A stretch of DNA of 64,000 bases from Atopsyche davidsoni (Eukaryota; Arthropoda; Insecta; Trichoptera; Hydrobiosidae). The translations under genes and the position numbers were made by a program. The stretch lies in NCBI GenBank assembly GCA_022113835.1, contig JAILWY010000022.1:1488001-1552000 (forward strand), in the 5' to 3' direction. The notes under the pieces were generated by a model that saw nothing but the letters and a program-made list of their open reading frames with translations, did no database searches and had not been told where the DNA came from. Positions 60,357-64,000 of this stretch are shown here, piece after piece (positions within the stretch are counted from its first letter, which is position 1; the number at the start of each line of letters is the position of its first letter).

Positions 60357-60426
60357 GTGGGATTTGAACCCACATCCCCAGGCTTACATGGCCGGTGTAC
60401 TGACCCTTGTACTAACGAATCACATC
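60357..60426 (-). tRNA. tRNA-like sequence, probable pseudogene or SINE head
   Basis: On the minus strand the T-arm is perfect: GTGGG, TTCAAAT, CCCAC. Upstream there is a possible D-arm (GTTAGTACAAGGGTCAG) and an anticodon-like arm (CCGGC, CATGTAA, GCCTG) that would read TGT. The anticodon stem has a mismatch, position 33 is A instead of T, and the acceptor stem (GTGATTC with AATTCAC) has two mismatches. A functional tRNA is unlikely. Nearby inverted text GCACATTGGTTCA (60318) and TGAACCAATGTGC (60463) frames it like a mobile element. Confidence 0.45.
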
Positions 60427-61193
60427 CGTTAATCGAAAATTTTTAACAATCGTACTCTGCATATGAACCAATGTGCACAGGCCAAGAATATATATTTTAT
60501 ATATGCATGATATCAAAAATATTAAGGTTTCGTAATTTCGGATGCTTGATAGTATAATAAGTATTTTTTTTAAATTATATTAAAATAATCGTTGTAAGCA
60601 AATTGCGTTCGGTTGCGGTGAAAATGTTGTGAAATGCAATTTTTTCTACATGTGCAATATGTTTCTGTAAACGGTCTTGAAAAACTGCGTTCGGTTGAAT
60701 CTCTGCATTGGAAAATCTTTAAATTTATTTTTGAAGTGGTTTTTACGTTTCGGTTTCGGTACAGGGGAGTTTCAAGGTTTTGGTTGCACTTTGCGCATTT
60801 GAAATGCACGGCGGAGCTCTTGTGGCAGTGGAGGAGGATGAAAAGTGAAACTTCCACTTTTGCTTCTGCCATCGTGGTGCAGTATCGCCGAGGAAATCGC
60901 CGCTGTTTCCGTGCCGAGAGGCAATTTACAAGTCAGGCACGACCAGAGGTGCTTCTGGCCGCGATGTTTTCGAATCCAAACTGGGCAAAGGCGATAATCG
61001 GATCGCGTGAGCCGTGAGACGTTACAATATATACTTTGATAAATAACTCAAAACACGTGTTCCCTGGCAAGACTAGTCTTAGCCTAAGCTGTAGACCTCA
61101 TTTTTTAGATAATAATACTATGTTATAGAAAGCGAGTTTCTTAGTCGTTGTGCTGTACTTATTATTAATAAGATCTATTTTGTCAATGCAGTC

Positions 61194-61760
61194 TTAAGGG
61201 TCTTGCTACCTAACCTTGCTTGGTGTTTTACCTGGCGAAATCGTGTCATTTAATTCATTTAATTATCACTTTATTTTTCTATGCCGAAAGCTGATTGAAA
61301 AAACTATCAATTATATTTATCATTTTTTTATAATTTGATTAACGTCCATTTTCAGGGTAAAATAAAATCTCGAAGATGTTGAAAAATTGGATAAAATGAC
61401 GAATTTTCAAAACCAAAGTTTGTTTAAGATTTTTTTTTTTTTAAATTTTTATAATAATATATCGCACAGGGTTTATATCAAATATTTTAATTCCAATTGA
61501 AAAAATGACTTTTTAAATGTTTAGGACTCTTAGAACGGGGACACGACGAATCTCCAAATTCCTACACTTCAATCGGAAAAACACATATTTATCATATTAA
61601 AACTAAATTTACAAGAAATAAAAATATATTCTGTTCGGAGGAAAAGATGTATCTATCTTTTTGCATTTAAATTTTTTTGATTGGTGCAGTCGATTTTTCG
61701 CAAAACGGACCAGAAAATTAAAAAAAAAAAAAACTCGTGTATGGGACTTAGGCCCTTAAG
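61194..61760. mobile_element. TTAA-bounded miniature element related to the 27-kb foldback
   Basis: Bounded by CTTAAGGGTC at the left and GGCCCTTAAG at the right, so a TTAA is present at both ends as expected for TTAA-targeting (piggyBac-like) elements. From GGCGAAATCGTGTCATTTAA (61235) to the right end it matches the right arm of the foldback at 26868-27930. The left arm is missing, giving a 567-bp non-foldback version. Confidence 0.75.
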
Positions 61761-62509
61761 AAAATAGTGAGTTAAATAAACATTAAAATAACAAGGAATT
61801 CCAAGCAGGAAATACGTAGATTAAATTTTAATTGATATGATTATTAAATACGCCAAAGATGTTTTATTACTTATGCAGACTTTTTTAAATATTATATTTT
61901 ATATTCTATATATATCTTTGCGACTATTCATTTTTGATTCACCCCGCCTCCCATAATGGCTTAACACATGTAATAATTATGACAATATACCAAACTTTCT
62001 ACGATGTTTATAAACACAATATTAGAATCGTAATGGCGGCACAGCGTGGCGCAAAAAAAAAAAAAAAAAACAATTCGCATTGTAAAGTTTTTATACATTC
62101 GTTCTGCCATTATGCAATCGATTATAATGATTTACGGTGGAATAAAATAAAAAAAAAAAACAAACACTGCTTTGAGCGATGGCATAAAAACTAGTTAATA
62201 CTAATTAATCAGTAATTATATAATCGAGCTGAATTTTTCAGTCGTTCTACTTGCCTATTCACGTGTACAGATTGCAAATGGACGCCCAAGAAATTTACTG
62301 AAAAATATGTTTGCAAGTGAAATTACCTCATTTGTTGAACACGTTTATTATTTATAAAGTGATTTCACCTGAAAAACTACTGATAAACGGTTTAAATATG
62401 GCTTTAGGAAAAAAATCGTATATACAGGCCATATTTTTCTTAATAATAAATTTAGTTTGCTGTATATGATTGTCCGATGAAAATTTTTATGAAAATGGGG
62501 CACAAGTGG

Positions 62510-62555
62510 AATTAGTCGTAAACCTCATCTGAGGAGAGGCACTTGGAGAAGAAGA
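62510..62555. repeat. Dispersed GAGGAGAGGCACTTG motif
   Basis: AAACCTCATCTGAGGAGAGG followed by CACTTGGAGAAGAAG is a single copy of the motif found in the 192-bp satellite. Others are near 28206, 28604, 57466 and 59262. Confidence 0.6.
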
Positions 62556-62581
62556 ATTCTTTAGAGTACTCCAGGTTTATG

Positions 62582-62582
<1 letters not shown>

Positions 62583-62629
<47 letters not shown>
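62583..62629. repeat. (TA)n microsatellite
   Basis: Uninterrupted TA dinucleotide run of about 45 bp. Confidence 0.97.
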
Positions 62630-62632
<3 letters not shown>

Positions 62633-64000
62633 TGTTTCCAATTCCACCGAAATAAAATCGTTATCACATAAAACACCTGTATGGGTATTTTTTAATATAT
62701 TTAAAAATAACTCATAACCGTTGATGGCAGTTTAATTTGATCGTTCTTTCAGAATGCGAAGTGAGTCCGATTGTTAATCCATGGTTAGATCAATGTCACT
62801 CCATGCCACTGTCCACATAACAGGTGTTTTTATATGCAACACTTTACCAGGTTAGCGTATCAGTGTTGGGAAACTCGCTGTAAAACTAGTCGTTTTGGGC
62901 CAATTTACATGTAAAAAAAAAATATATATATTTACATAAACGCCGTTACGTAAAAACGTTTTTTTTTGTGTTAACAAATAAGCGTGAAGTAAGTGGATTT
63001 AATTTTTTTTTTAATACAGACTTATGTCAGATACTGGTGATGGTGCAATACATATTTTTTTATTATTATATGCGTTGATTTTTGAGAATAAAGTTGATTA
63101 ATTTCCATAATTCAAACACATTTAAATGAATTGAATCACTTAAGTAATCGTAATTTTACTTATCTTGATTCATTGTATAATTATTTTTTGAATAACTTAT
63201 ATATATTTTTTGCACTTTTTTTAGCAGGTTACGATTACAAAAACAAGGCGTCTCTATAAAAATAAAAAAGAGTAAAATTAATAAATTCTACTATCCTGTA
63301 TCGAAAATTTTCAATTCATAAAAAACATATTGAACCTTGATTAATACAATATAGAAAAAGCATTATAAACTAGGTAATTAAATAAAAAATATACTTTATA
63401 TGTTATTTGGTGCACAACGCTTATATCCATCAGAGTGCTGTCATACGTTTTGTTTGATCTCTTGCAAAAATAAGAAATCCGACTTAAGAATTGCGTTTGA
63501 GGAAGGTAATTTAATCATGCAATTATAAGCAAGGTTTCTATGGTTAATTTACGAGTATAACTATAAATCACTTTTCTCAGCACATAAAAATATGAATTTA
63601 CTAACACAAAGTTCATTAGATCTTACTGCATGTGAAAACGTAACAATAGGAAAATAAAATCAATTACTATACTCCCACGTTTTCGAATAAAAGTTTATTG
63701 ATATGAAAAAAAAAAAATAATAGAAACAATCTAATAATTATGTAATTTAACATTGATAATTATTTAATATAAAGTACGAATTCAGGAAGGCCGATTAAAT
63801 TATCCGAATATCAAATATACTGTATTTTTTAGTATTAGTATTAACGAAAATAATTTAATAGAGAAACTGGATAAAAATGATATCAATATTAAAAATATTT
63901 ATATTATTATAATACTATAGTATTTGGTAGTCTTTTTAAATCTATTGTTAACGACAGGTTATTTTTATAGCAAAACTAATTTAATTAAATTTTTGTATCT

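Larger units (their letters stand above)
53238..64000. other. Repeat-rich upstream region of the metalloprotease gene, no exon recognised
   Basis: If the protease gene continues upstream, this is at least 10.7 kb of intron. It holds several miniature elements, a telomere-like block, two tandem arrays and tRNA-derived fragments listed separately. GC-richer patches at 56.97-57.13, 59.82-60.18 and 60.83-61.02 kb have short open frames on the plus strand but no recognisable domain or clear splice sites. Confidence 0.5.

Noticed and set aside
60570..61017. Opposed frames of 100 and 127 codons
   Set aside because: They overlap antisense, include a hammerhead-like repeat segment and show no domain.

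Overview
The window is nuclear DNA from an animal, most likely an insect. Evidence: spliced genes with GT-AG introns, animal gene families, an AT-rich background, a (CCTAA)n block at about 57.2 kb matching the TTAGG telomere repeat of most insects, and many short non-autonomous DNA transposons. I cannot name the order. There are no bacterial operons, CRISPR arrays or rRNA genes.

Layout. 0-31 kb is almost gene-free. It holds two candidate first coding exons on the minus strand (1.1 and 3.5 kb), several tandem arrays (1.3-2.0, 2.05-2.57, 4.9-6.0, 18.6-19.7, 21.6-23.0 and 24.95-25.9 kb), TA microsatellites, GC-rich islands (12.0 and 16.5 kb), hAT-type and pogo-type miniature elements, and foldback elements (26.9-27.9 and 30.1-30.4 kb).

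31.6-39.5 kb is a compact gene cluster. A complete six-exon glutamate-cysteine ligase modifier subunit gene (GCLM, minus strand, 295 codons) lies head-to-head with a two-exon gene for a five-finger C2H2 zinc-finger protein (plus strand, 258 codons). A complete four-exon TMEM14-family gene (plus strand, 108 codons) follows. In all three the splice phases agree at every junction.

43.7-53.2 kb holds the 3' part of an ADAMTS-like zinc metalloprotease gene (minus strand). It encodes the end of the catalytic domain with the complete HExxHxxGxxHD motif split across an intron, a disintegrin-like domain, and then a long Tyr/Ser/Thr/Pro-rich tail instead of a recognisable thrombospondin repeat. A set of phase-compatible exons at 43.7-44.3 kb may be its true 3' end. 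The 5' exons are not seen in 53.2-64.0 kb and presumably lie beyond the window; that stretch is mobile elements, satellites and the telomere-like block.

The least expected signal is a family of short hairpins sharing a hammerhead-ribozyme-like core (C-U-G-A-N-G-A, stem II, G-A-A-A-C-G-U). It is tandemly repeated at 2.05-2.57 kb and dispersed elsewhere. The genes do not form one pathway: GCLM serves glutathione synthesis, TMEM14 proteins are mitochondrial membrane proteins linked to porphyrin transport, and the protease is probably extracellular.
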